64,000 nucleotides of DNA from Neolewinella lacunae. Its GTDB lineage: Bacteria; Bacteroidota; Bacteroidia; Chitinophagales; Saprospiraceae. This document shows, one piece after another, positions 26,293 to 33,594 of this stretch. Every line of letters starts with the position of its first letter. The first letter of the stretch is position 1. A model generated the notes under the pieces. It was given only the letters and a program-made list of their open reading frames with translations, was not told the origin of the DNA and ran no database searches. The DNA lies in the NCBI RefSeq assembly GCF_014349155.1, contig NZ_JACSIT010000153.1:186001-250000 (forward strand), written 5' to 3'. The position numbers were made by a program, and so were the translations under genes.

Positions 26293-27366
26293 TTATGCTT
26301 TACGGAGAAGGATGGCTGCGTTACCGCCCCCAAAACCAACGGCAATGTTGAGTGCATTCCGGATGGGCTTGAGCTCGATGTTGCGGGAAATGTTGACGGC
26401 AGCGGTCGTGCCCGGTCGTGCAAAGCCTACCGAGGCGAGGATGGTGTTTTCCTCCATACACTGTTGGGTGATGATGGTCTCCAACACGCCACAGGCTCCG
26501 AGCGTATGCCCCAGTTGTCCTTTCACACTGAAGGTGGGCACGGCGGCCAGACCACTCGAAAAAATGGCCTCACTTTCCGTGTTGTCATTCAGCACCGTGG
26601 CCGTGCCGTGACCGCAAATGAAGTCGGGCACTTGATCGCCGCAGCTCCGCCGGATGCAATCCTGGAGGGCCGTACCTTCGGGGGAGGGCCGGGAAATGTG
26701 GTAACCATCGTTGGAGGTAGCGCCACCGACGATGCTGATTTCACCCGCTTGCGGGGTGCGCCATTCCAAGTAGACCGTCGCGGCCGCACTAGCGAGGTTG
26801 ATGCCATTGCGGTCTGCGTCGTAGGGGCGGCAAAAGGTAGTGGAAACGGCCTGGATGCGGTTGAATCCGCTCAAGACGAAGTCGGAGGCCAGATCACAGC
26901 CACTCACGGCCACCCGCCGGTATTTTCCGGAGCGCAAAAGGCGTTCCGCGTGGATGATGCCCGCCAGGCCGCTGGTGCAGGCCGTACTGATGCAAATTGG
27001 CGGCTGAACAAGGCCAAGCGTGTTTGCCACCGTTTGGGCGCTCGCGCTGAGGGGGTAGTCTCCCCTACCCTTTTGGAGCGCGGCAACGTTTCCCTTGGCC
27101 GAACCGAGGATCCAGGTGGTTTGGGGGTCTGACCAACGCCAGTTGGGGGGAGGATTTTCCAGGGTCCGCCGCAGCAGTTCCGTGAATTCGGGTTCACCAC
27201 CCTGCCCGGTTTCGGATACGCGGCCGACGGGACAATGAATGCCCTCGGCAGTTTCTTCGGCCTGGAGGCCGATTTTTCCTTGGCGGAGAGCAGTCCAGAT
27301 CGCAGCACTACTGTCGCCCAGACAACTCAGGGCGGCGTGGCCGGTGATGACGGCGGCAGCACTCAT
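26293..27366 (-). CDS. Beta-ketoacyl-ACP synthase (FabB/F-like)
   Basis: 357 residues from the ATG at 27366, whose ATGA overlaps the thioesterase stop. The triad is complete: Cys130 in STACTSG, His253 in GHGTAT and His287 in GQLGHT, with Lys282. It is shorter than FabF because of a compact N-terminus. This is the second active KS of the island; it may do initiation with the aryl starter while the KS at 9007 does elongation, or make a second acyl chain. Confidence 0.9.
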   Translation of the reverse strand: MSAAAVITGHAALSCLGDSSAAIWTALRQGKIGLQAEETAEGIHCPVGRVSETGQGGEPEFTELLRRTLENPPPNWRWSDPQTTWILGSAKGNVAALQKGRGDYPLSASAQTVANTLGLVQPPICISTACTSGLAGIIHAERLLRSGKYRRVAVSGCDLASDFVLSGFNRIQAVSTTFCRPYDADRNGINLASAAATVYLEWRTPQAGEISIVGGATSNDGYHISRPSPEGTALQDCIRRSCGDQVPDFICGHGTATVLNDNTESEAIFSSGLAAVPTFSVKGQLGHTLGACGVLETIITQQCMEENTILASVGFARPGTTAAVNISRNIELKPIRNALNIAVGFGGGNAAILLRKA

Positions 27367-27830
27367 CGGTCCGCTTTTTTGGCGCGGCTCAACCATTGGT
27401 AGTGCCAATCGGGAAAAGAAGGCAGGGTCCGGCCGCTGTCTAAGTCTTGCAACACCTGCTCGGTATTCCCCCGGCAGTAGACGGTGCGCCCGTCGAGGCT
27501 GGTCAGGGTGTAGCGAAAGCAGATTTTGGCCTGGGGCTTTTCGATGTACTCCGTCACGATGCGCACCTTATCGCCGTACTTCAAGGAACGGCGGTAGTCG
27601 ATATCGACGTGTACGATGGGCGCGCGCACCCCCCGGTCGAGCAAGTGCTGGTAGCCAATTTCATATTTCGCGCCGAAGGCTTCGCGGCCTACTTCGAGAT
27701 ACCCCACGTAGTGGCCGTGCCAGACGATATGGTAGCTGTCCACTTCGTTAAAGCGTACTTCCAACTCCGTAACGTGGCGCAGTACCGACTGGGGTGCGTC
27801 CTCAGACGCGCGAGGAGCTGCGTACATCAT
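27363..27830 (-). CDS. 4HBT-type acyl thioesterase
   Basis: 155 residues from ATG 27830, which overlaps the upstream TGA. The hotdog thioesterase motif is RFNEVDSYHIVWHGHYVGYLEVGREAF, broken here into FNEVDSYHIVWHGHY with the catalytic Asp in EVD, and later VHVDIDYRRSLKYGD. It would hydrolyse an acyl-ACP or aryl-CoA thioester, either releasing the finished chain or editing. Small 4HBT proteins are regular members of flexirubin-type clusters. Confidence 0.87.
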   Translation of the reverse strand: MMYAAPRASEDAPQSVLRHVTELEVRFNEVDSYHIVWHGHYVGYLEVGREAFGAKYEIGYQHLLDRGVRAPIVHVDIDYRRSLKYGDKVRIVTEYIEKPQAKICFRYTLTSLDGRTVYCRGNTEQVLQDLDSGRTLPSFPDWHYQWLSRAKKADR

Positions 27831-28591
27831 GGTTGCTTGTTTGTGGCCGTTACCGGGTTGTAAAAACAGTATTTCGCCGCTATCTCCAGCCAATCCAGTT
27901 CCCCCCAGTGGGGTACGATGGGGTAAATGTCGGCGGGGAAAGTAGCTCGCTCGGCGGCGTAGGCTTCGGCAGCGGGTGCGGCGTATTGGCAGCATTTCTC
28001 GCGTCCACCGCCAATCTGGGCCGGGATCTTGAGGTAGTGCTGGCCGAGCATGGACAAGACGCGGGGGTTTTTAGGATTGATTTCGTAGGCCTTGCGCAAG
28101 TATTTTTCCGCTTGCATGCTGGACTCCAGACCACGCCCCATATAGTCCACCTGCAAGCGACCGTACTGGACGAGCGCGCGAACAACCAGCAGTTCTTCCT
28201 CGGCCAATCCACCAATTTCTTCTGCTTTTGCCAGGGCATTTTCGCTGCGGTCGCACCAACGGTCGATTTCGTCGAGGTCTTTTTCCCGGAAGGCAATGGT
28301 GGCGTAACTGAAAGCCAGGTAATACTGTGGCAATGCTTCCGTCACCTCTACCCGGGCAATGCGTTCTAAGGCGGAGATGACCCGGCGGAGCTCTGCGTCG
28401 GCGATCATGGCGTCCAGCTTAACGATCTCCTTGGCCATAGCCTTGTAGTAGGCACTTTCCGTATCCCAGGCTGCGGTAGTATTCTTGGCGGGTTTGGTTT
28501 TGCCTTGGGCAGACGCCGCAGTGGCGAAAAGCAGGACGCAGAGCAAGACTAAAAATACCCGGTACCCGGTACTGTTTTGCAGAGAAAACAT
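27827..28591 (-). CDS. Exported TPR-like protein, paralogue of the gene at 7666
   Basis: 254 residues with a signal peptide (VFLVLLCVLLFATAASAQ). The mature part has TPR-like helices and ends with IPAQIGGGREKCCQYAAPA and VPHWGELDWLEIAAKYC, motifs shared with the protein at 7666. Its function is unknown. It overlaps the thioesterase gene by 4 bp and follows the sigma-factor gene by 36 bp. Confidence 0.85.
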   Translation of the reverse strand: MFSLQNSTGYRVFLVLLCVLLFATAASAQGKTKPAKNTTAAWDTESAYYKAMAKEIVKLDAMIADAELRRVISALERIARVEVTEALPQYYLAFSYATIAFREKDLDEIDRWCDRSENALAKAEEIGGLAEEELLVVRALVQYGRLQVDYMGRGLESSMQAEKYLRKAYEINPKNPRVLSMLGQHYLKIPAQIGGGREKCCQYAAPAAEAYAAERATFPADIYPIVPHWGELDWLEIAAKYCFYNPVTATNKQP

Positions 28592-28627
28592 AACAATTCT
28601 TTTTTAAGAGCTAAGTAATGCAGCCGA

Positions 28628-29227
28628 TCAGGCCATGGGAATATCCTTGCGGTACCAGCCCGGACAAAGGTCTTTGATTTCCGGTCCGAAGTACTGTTCG
28701 AGGCCTGCCTTGGCCTTGGCGCGGGCGCGGGTGAGTTTGGTACGGACGTGGCTGGGCGTACACCCCAGGAAGCTGGCAATTTCGGCAATGTCCCGCTGCT
28801 GGAAATAGTGCAGGTCAAGAATCATCGCATCCGCCTTAGGTAGCCGTTGTACGGCGGTGCGTACGCGTTGGGCATCTAGGCTGTCCATTACCCGGTCGGG
28901 GGAAACGGTACCGGAAACCGTCCCTGCGTAGCGTTCGCGATTGGCTCCGCGGCGCTTTTGGCTGCTGAGGTAATCCAGCGCGACGGTCCGAACAATGGTG
29001 TAAAGCCAGGTGCCGAAACTGGCATCCCCCCGGTACCGATCCAGTTTTTCGTAGGCCTTTATGAAGGCTTCCTGCCGGATCTCATCAATTGTGGAAGGGC
29101 AGTCGGTATAGCGCCGGAGGATGGCAGAGACCTCTTTTTCGTATTGGCCAACGAGGTCCGCAAAGCTGATTTTGGTGATGTTGGCACCGAACTTGTTCTG
29201 GTTGGTGCCTGGAGCATTAGTAAGCAT
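28628..29227 (-). CDS. ECF RNA polymerase sigma factor
   Basis: 199 residues. Region 2 is around FADLVGQYEKEVSAIL to SFGTWLYTIVRTVALDYL, and region 4 is LPKADAMILDLHYFQQRDIAEIASFLGCTPSHVRTKL with its helix-turn-helix, given here by position near residues 125-165. No anti-sigma gene is adjacent. As first or second gene of the operon that carries the TPR, thioesterase and KS genes it may control the island. Confidence 0.92.
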   Translation of the reverse strand: MLTNAPGTNQNKFGANITKISFADLVGQYEKEVSAILRRYTDCPSTIDEIRQEAFIKAYEKLDRYRGDASFGTWLYTIVRTVALDYLSSQKRRGANRERYAGTVSGTVSPDRVMDSLDAQRVRTAVQRLPKADAMILDLHYFQQRDIAEIASFLGCTPSHVRTKLTRARAKAKAGLEQYFGPEIKDLCPGWYRKDIPMA

Positions 29228-29288
29228 AATAGTAACGTTTTATGCAATGATTAAAATTTTGGTTAAAAACCGGTCCGTACACTTAGCC

Positions 29289-29726
29289 CTAATAGTAGGC
29301 CGGCACGGCCATCCCCAGCGGAATGAGAATGCGCAGGTGGCCACCTTTTTCCTCGTAGGCGTACTGCCCCCGCAGGATGGTGCTCCCCTCCGGCAAGCCA
29401 CAGTGCTGGGCTAAGGCGGGCGTGAAGTGAAAGTGTTCCTCGACCGTAAAGCGACCGCCCTTGAACTGCCGGGCGTAGCTGCCCGCGCAGATGTCGCGCC
29501 GCCGGAAGTGCAGCTCGACTTTGCCCGCCCGGCCATCATAGTAAACCATGGCTCCCGTGCGACGGCAGCCCTGGCACGCGCCAAGGGCCCGCACTGGCGT
29601 GCCGGAGAAATCCATGTTGCAAATGCCCAGCCCCTGGCAATCCTTCTTCTTCGGATTTCCAAACTCGACATTGACGTATTTGCCCGCAGGCAGGTACAGA
29701 TCCGTAAAGGAGATAATTCTGGACAT
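29289..29726 (-). CDS. Conserved hypothetical Cys-pair protein
   Basis: 145 residues with no signal peptide. Two Cys pairs, CQGLGIC (about 30-36) and CQGC (about 51-54), could bind zinc or a cluster. The rest is beta-rich (VELHFRRRDIC, RGQYAYEEKGGHLRILIPLG). No family is recognised. It lies 61 bp upstream of the sigma-factor gene in the same orientation, so it may be the first gene of that operon. Confidence 0.7.
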   Translation of the reverse strand: MSRIISFTDLYLPAGKYVNVEFGNPKKKDCQGLGICNMDFSGTPVRALGACQGCRRTGAMVYYDGRAGKVELHFRRRDICAGSYARQFKGGRFTVEEHFHFTPALAQHCGLPEGSTILRGQYAYEEKGGHLRILIPLGMAVPAYY

Positions 29727-29941
29727 CAGATCATTTCGATTGGTGATGCCACAAAGGTGGGCCGATTAAACCCCACCTATTAGGACGATAAACCGAATTT
29801 AAAGCCCCGCAAGTACAAACTTTTATTAGATATAATTTTCACAATTTGCTCTTTATCAACATCTTACAATTTTACTTTGCTTCATTTCATGCCCAAATAG
29901 CCAATACAGCAGTCCTATCTTTGGCTTAGAAAAAAAATGCT

Positions 29942-31186
29942 ATGTCTTACTACCCTCCTACTCAATACCGCATGGCCCGTTGCCTCACCATCAAAGCCAA
30001 GGGTGAAGCCTACGAAATCACCCACGAGCTGAGTGGCCGCAGCTTCGTTTTGCCTGCGCTGGCCTACCAGTTGCTGACGGAACTCAAGGCACCCACAACA
30101 CTTGAGGAATTGCTCGAGCGTTGCCCAAAAGCCCTGGCGGCGGCCGACGTTGAGGCCCTCTTAAACCGGCTTCGGGCGGGGGGCATCATTGTGGGAACGG
30201 GAGACGACGAAACCTACCACCGCCGCCTGCCCGCAGCGCCTTTGTTTGGGGTACCGGCCTACGATGGCCCGCTGGCCACCGACCGGCAAAACCGCCGCCT
30301 CGTGCTGCTGGGTCTGCCCTTCGGCAGCGGCAATAAGCTCGACGCCGGCTGCGCGCGCTTTCCGGCCAAACTCCGGTGGTTTGCCCAGTCTTACCTTGCT
30401 ACATTGCACCGTAGAGCCGCCACCCTGGATTTCCGGGGCCTGGGAGCCGACAACGCCGCATTCGACCAACTGCGGCAGTGGCTGACGGAAAACCGCCTCA
30501 CCGACGGCGGCGATCTTTACCTACAGGCCAACGAGTACCCCGCCTCCGTGTACGCTAAAGTGGAGCGCCTGACCGCTGAGATTTCCGCCGCCGGAAACGT
30601 TCCCATCATGCTCGGCGGAGACCACAGCCTGACCTTTCCGGCCATCAGCGGCGTAGCCAAACACCACGAACGGCTACAAATTATCCAGTTCGACGCCCAC
30701 TCTGACACCTACGCTAACCGGATTGCAGATCTCTACGCCAGCGTCGGGAAAGCCCCCCACCACCACGGAAATTTCCTCAGCCACGCCCTGGCGCTGCCGC
30801 AGATCCAGTCCGTCTGGCAGTACGGCATCCGCGGGCCCTACACGCTTACACCCGCCGCCGACCCGCGCTGCCGGGTGTTTTACGCCCACGAAATCCCTGC
30901 CCTGCTGGAGCGGCCCGACGCGGTCTGGCCCGACCCTGAGATTCCCACTTACCTGACCTTCGACATCGACTTTTTCGACCCCAGCCTGGCACCCGGTACG
31001 GCCACCCCGGTGATCGATGGACCCGACTACCGCAGCGGACTCGCGCTGCTGGAAAAAATCCTCGGCCGCATCAACGTAGTCGGAGCCGACCTCATGGAGG
31101 TCAATCCCGAAAAAGACCGCGACGAACGGACCATGCAGGCCGCCGTCGGGACCCTCCTGCGCCTCATCAACGGCATCAAAAGTTAG
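29942..31186 (+). CDS. Arginase/agmatinase-family hydrolase fused to an N-terminal PqqD-like (RRE) domain; candidate peptide arginase
   Basis: 414 residues. The catalytic part (from about 115) has all the manganese ligands of the ureohydrolase family: GGDHS (His228), DAHSD (Asp251, His253, Asp255) and TFDIDFFDP (Asp341, Asp343). The N-terminal 85 residues (GEAYEITHELSGRSFVLP, TTLEELLERC, ADVEALLNRLRAGGIIV) match the PqqD/RRE winged-helix pattern, which binds RiPP leaders. Peptide arginases that turn Arg into ornithine in RiPP precursors are known. The five precursors each keep an Arg three residues from the C-terminus. A TATCTTTG -7-like box is at 29916. A metabolic arginase would not need the extra domain. 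Confidence 0.82.
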   Translation: MSYYPPTQYRMARCLTIKAKGEAYEITHELSGRSFVLPALAYQLLTELKAPTTLEELLERCPKALAAADVEALLNRLRAGGIIVGTGDDETYHRRLPAAPLFGVPAYDGPLATDRQNRRLVLLGLPFGSGNKLDAGCARFPAKLRWFAQSYLATLHRRAATLDFRGLGADNAAFDQLRQWLTENRLTDGGDLYLQANEYPASVYAKVERLTAEISAAGNVPIMLGGDHSLTFPAISGVAKHHERLQIIQFDAHSDTYANRIADLYASVGKAPHHHGNFLSHALALPQIQSVWQYGIRGPYTLTPAADPRCRVFYAHEIPALLERPDAVWPDPEIPTYLTFDIDFFDPSLAPGTATPVIDGPDYRSGLALLEKILGRINVVGADLMEVNPEKDRDERTMQAAVGTLLRLINGIKS

Positions 31187-31233
31187 CGTTTAAGGGTCGG
31201 TTTGGGCTGGCCATTCCTCGCTCCTTGTCCGAT

Positions 31234-31278
31234 CTCCCCCCTTTGGGGGGCCGGGGGGGAGCACCTGCGGACGCGCCC
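31234..31278 (+). repeat. 45-bp composite repeat containing the 18-bp motif (copy 4)
   Basis: Same element as at 24617-24661 with one mismatch (GCGGACGC instead of GCGGCCGC). It lies in the 314-bp gap 31187-31500, which holds no gene. Confidence 0.8.
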
Positions 31279-31332
31279 TGACGGTGTGCCAAAACGTGGA
31301 AAAAGCGTCCATTTGGGCGCTGCCGCAGGTGC
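31261..31332. repeat. Inverted pair of the 18-bp motif
   Basis: A forward copy at 31261-31278 and a reverse copy at 31315-31332 (GGGCGCTGCCGCAGGTGC) face each other with a 36-nt loop, so the RNA could form a long GC-rich hairpin between the arginase gene and the injection-system operon. No T run follows. Confidence 0.7.
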
Positions 31333-31500
31333 CGTGACGGGTGAAAAAGCGGGGGAAGTCGGGGCCAAGCCCCCCTAAAAGGCATTTGGAATAGGTAGAA
31401 ACCCCTGTTTAGGGGGAAAAAACCCCTATTTATCGGTTTTAACACGCGGAAAGCTTCGCTCGCCCCCCTATATTGGTGGCTCAAAGCCAAACCGCGCACT

Positions 31501-31749
31501 GTGAAAGCGTTCTTTGCCCGCGAGTTCCTTTGGTTGTTGCTGACCCTCGTCCTGGCCGTCCCACTGGCCTTTTTGTGGTTGGCGGCGCTCGATTTGGTCT
31601 CCGCGCAAGCCCACTTTACGGACGAAGAAAAAGTATTCGTCCTGGAACTCTTTCTCCTGGCCTACGCCATCAGTTTTGTGGGCATTTACCTGGTGCGGAT
31701 GGTTGTGGCTGCCATCAAATCCCTGGCCCTTCAGCCAGCTAAAAAATAG
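31501..31749 (+). CDS. Small membrane protein, unknown
   Basis: 82 residues with a GTG start and two hydrophobic segments (FLWLLLTLVLAVPLAFLWLA and a second near 50-70, LFLLAYAISFVGIYLV). No family name is recognised. It sits directly before the injection-system operon, 161 bp from the DUF4255 gene, and may be unrelated to it. The gap after it contains nothing I recognise. Confidence 0.6.
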   Translation: MKAFFAREFLWLLLTLVLAVPLAFLWLAALDLVSAQAHFTDEEKVFVLELFLLAYAISFVGIYLVRMVVAAIKSLALQPAKK

Positions 31750-31910
31750 GTTTACTACAACACAGCATTTTCACTTTGACCGCTTAGGGGAGCCTGTATT
31801 CTACTGCCACTCCTCCACTTTTTCGGAAGCATTCCCCCACTACCTGCTGCACTGCGGGCGGATGGTGTTTTGCCCGGGCCAGAAGCGTCTCATTCCCGCA
31901 CGCACCAAAT

Positions 31911-32486
31911 ATGATTCAGCAGGTTTTAACGAGCATTGTGGGAGATTTGAACGGCTACCTGCGCCGGACGGTCGCCGATGCCGAAGACAAAGCGGTACTG
32001 GGTGCGCTGGCGGAAGCGGATGGCAGTCCTGCCGCCACCGGAGACAACCGGATGGTCTGTACCCTGGTCAACATCGAACAGGAGCGCGTAAACCTCAACC
32101 AGTTGCCCGACCGCAGTGCCAAAACCAACGCCCCGGTTTGCCTAAACCTCTACCTGTTGTTTTCCGCGCGCTTCCCCAACAACTACGCCGAGGCGCTGAA
32201 ATTCCTGGCCCTCACCATCGGCTTTTTCCAGGGCAAGCAGGTCTTTACCCCCCAGAATACACCGGGATTGCCCGCCGGCGCAGAGAAGGTAACCATGGAA
32301 ATCTACAACCTCGACCTGCACGCCCAGAGCCAACTCTGGGGAGCGCTCGGTGCCAAACTCGTGCCCGCCGTAGTGATGAAAATGCGGATGCTTACCATCA
32401 CGCGCAACCTGCTGTTGGAAGAAATCAGTGAAATCCGGGCCGTCGAATCGAACAGCCAGGTAGACCCTAACCGCACAACGCCCTAG
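31911..32486 (+). CDS. eCIS cap protein, DUF4255 family (Pvc16-like)
   Basis: 191 residues. Typical DUF4255 pattern: an N-terminal helix (MIQQVLTSIVGDLNGYLRR), then NRMVCTLVNIEQERVNLNQ and LCLNLYLLFSARFPNNYAEALKF in family order. In Afp/PVC-type systems this protein caps the tube-sheath. Here it opens the structural operon; two bases separate it from the next gene. Confidence 0.88.
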   Translation: MIQQVLTSIVGDLNGYLRRTVADAEDKAVLGALAEADGSPAATGDNRMVCTLVNIEQERVNLNQLPDRSAKTNAPVCLNLYLLFSARFPNNYAEALKFLALTIGFFQGKQVFTPQNTPGLPAGAEKVTMEIYNLDLHAQSQLWGALGAKLVPAVVMKMRMLTITRNLLLEEISEIRAVESNSQVDPNRTTP

Positions 32487-32488
32487 CC

Positions 32489-33562
32489 ATGCAAGTACAG
32501 TACACTTCGCTGTTTCAGGTGCGTTGCTGGCACGGGTACTTTCCGAAGGACGTCTGTCCGGTCCTGCAGCTCGTCCCTACCGCCGAAACGGCTGCGTTGA
32601 TGCGGGAATTTATGGTACGTCAGGTGGACCGCGCCGAAGGCATTACCAATTTTTACTACGGGACGTATCGGGAACGACCGGGTGCTTTGCTCGAACTGGA
32701 GCAGCCCTTGTTGTTAAGCTTCCGGGTTCGCCCGACGGATGATAAATTTCTGGTTTACACGGACGTTGACCTCCGGGACTCCTTTAGCCACGGCTACCAT
32801 TTTTCCAACCTTGCTACGACGGACACGCCGGTTGGCAAGACGCTGACCGCCGGGACGGCCAACTGGCTGCGGCGCTGCGCCACGGGCTTTGACTTTGCCC
32901 GGCCCGCCTCCTGCACCCTGGTGGATGAGACGGGAGAAAGCTGGGGAGCTTACCCATCCGACGGGGACTCCGTATTCAGCGCGCCCGCTGCCGACACCCT
33001 CCGCCTGAACGGTGCAGGGTTGCCCAGTGGGCGCTACCAAATCATCAGCGAAGGGGCGGTACTGCACGACTTCCTCCTGATGGGCAACGCGGACCAGCAG
33101 GGCGACCTCGGGCTGCTGTCCGTATACCTCGGCGCAATTAAAGGCCAACACATTGTGGTGGACGGCGCGATAGTGGAAGAAAGCTACCACTTGTCTTTTC
33201 CGGCCCGGTCGACCATTTGGCGTTACCACTTTCTGGATCAGTCGGAGCCACCCTACGATCGCTTGGTGCTCAGTGCGGTTGGCCCGGGCGGAGCCAGCGA
33301 CTGGGAGCAAGTTCCGGGGCAACGGGTACTATCCAACGGAGCAGCGGCCACCGTCATCCAGTCAACGGCGCCCATCCCGCTGCGGAAGGTGCCGGAGCAG
33401 CGTCTTCAGGTCTTGGCCAGCCGCACGGAAAATGGCCGAACGCAAAGCTACACCATTCCATTGCCGGTGGCGGTGGGCGATGCCGTCAGCCACTCGCCGC
33501 CAGCATCCGCTGAAAATACGGAGCAGGAACCCTTGTTCTCCGACCTCTACATCTACCTGTAA
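32489..33562 (+). CDS. eCIS-associated protein, unknown
   Basis: 357 residues, predicted soluble and beta-rich. Its position between the cap and the sheath genes suggests a structural or cap-adaptor role. The N-terminus reads VQYTSLFQVRCWHGYFP. The C-terminus is a Ser/Glu-rich tail ending in LFSDLYIYL. Not present in the classical PVC/Afp set as far as I can recognise. Confidence 0.75.
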   Translation: MQVQYTSLFQVRCWHGYFPKDVCPVLQLVPTAETAALMREFMVRQVDRAEGITNFYYGTYRERPGALLELEQPLLLSFRVRPTDDKFLVYTDVDLRDSFSHGYHFSNLATTDTPVGKTLTAGTANWLRRCATGFDFARPASCTLVDETGESWGAYPSDGDSVFSAPAADTLRLNGAGLPSGRYQIISEGAVLHDFLLMGNADQQGDLGLLSVYLGAIKGQHIVVDGAIVEESYHLSFPARSTIWRYHFLDQSEPPYDRLVLSAVGPGGASDWEQVPGQRVLSNGAAATVIQSTAPIPLRKVPEQRLQVLASRTENGRTQSYTIPLPVAVGDAVSHSPPASAENTEQEPLFSDLYIYL

Positions 33563-33594
33563 TCATCGAAAAACATTTTCACTAAACCTGTACC

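Noticed and set aside
4893-29726. Dialkylresorcinol/flexirubin cluster proper
   Set aside because: No DarA (cyclase) or DarB-like resorcinol synthase seen; only the polyene half is present.
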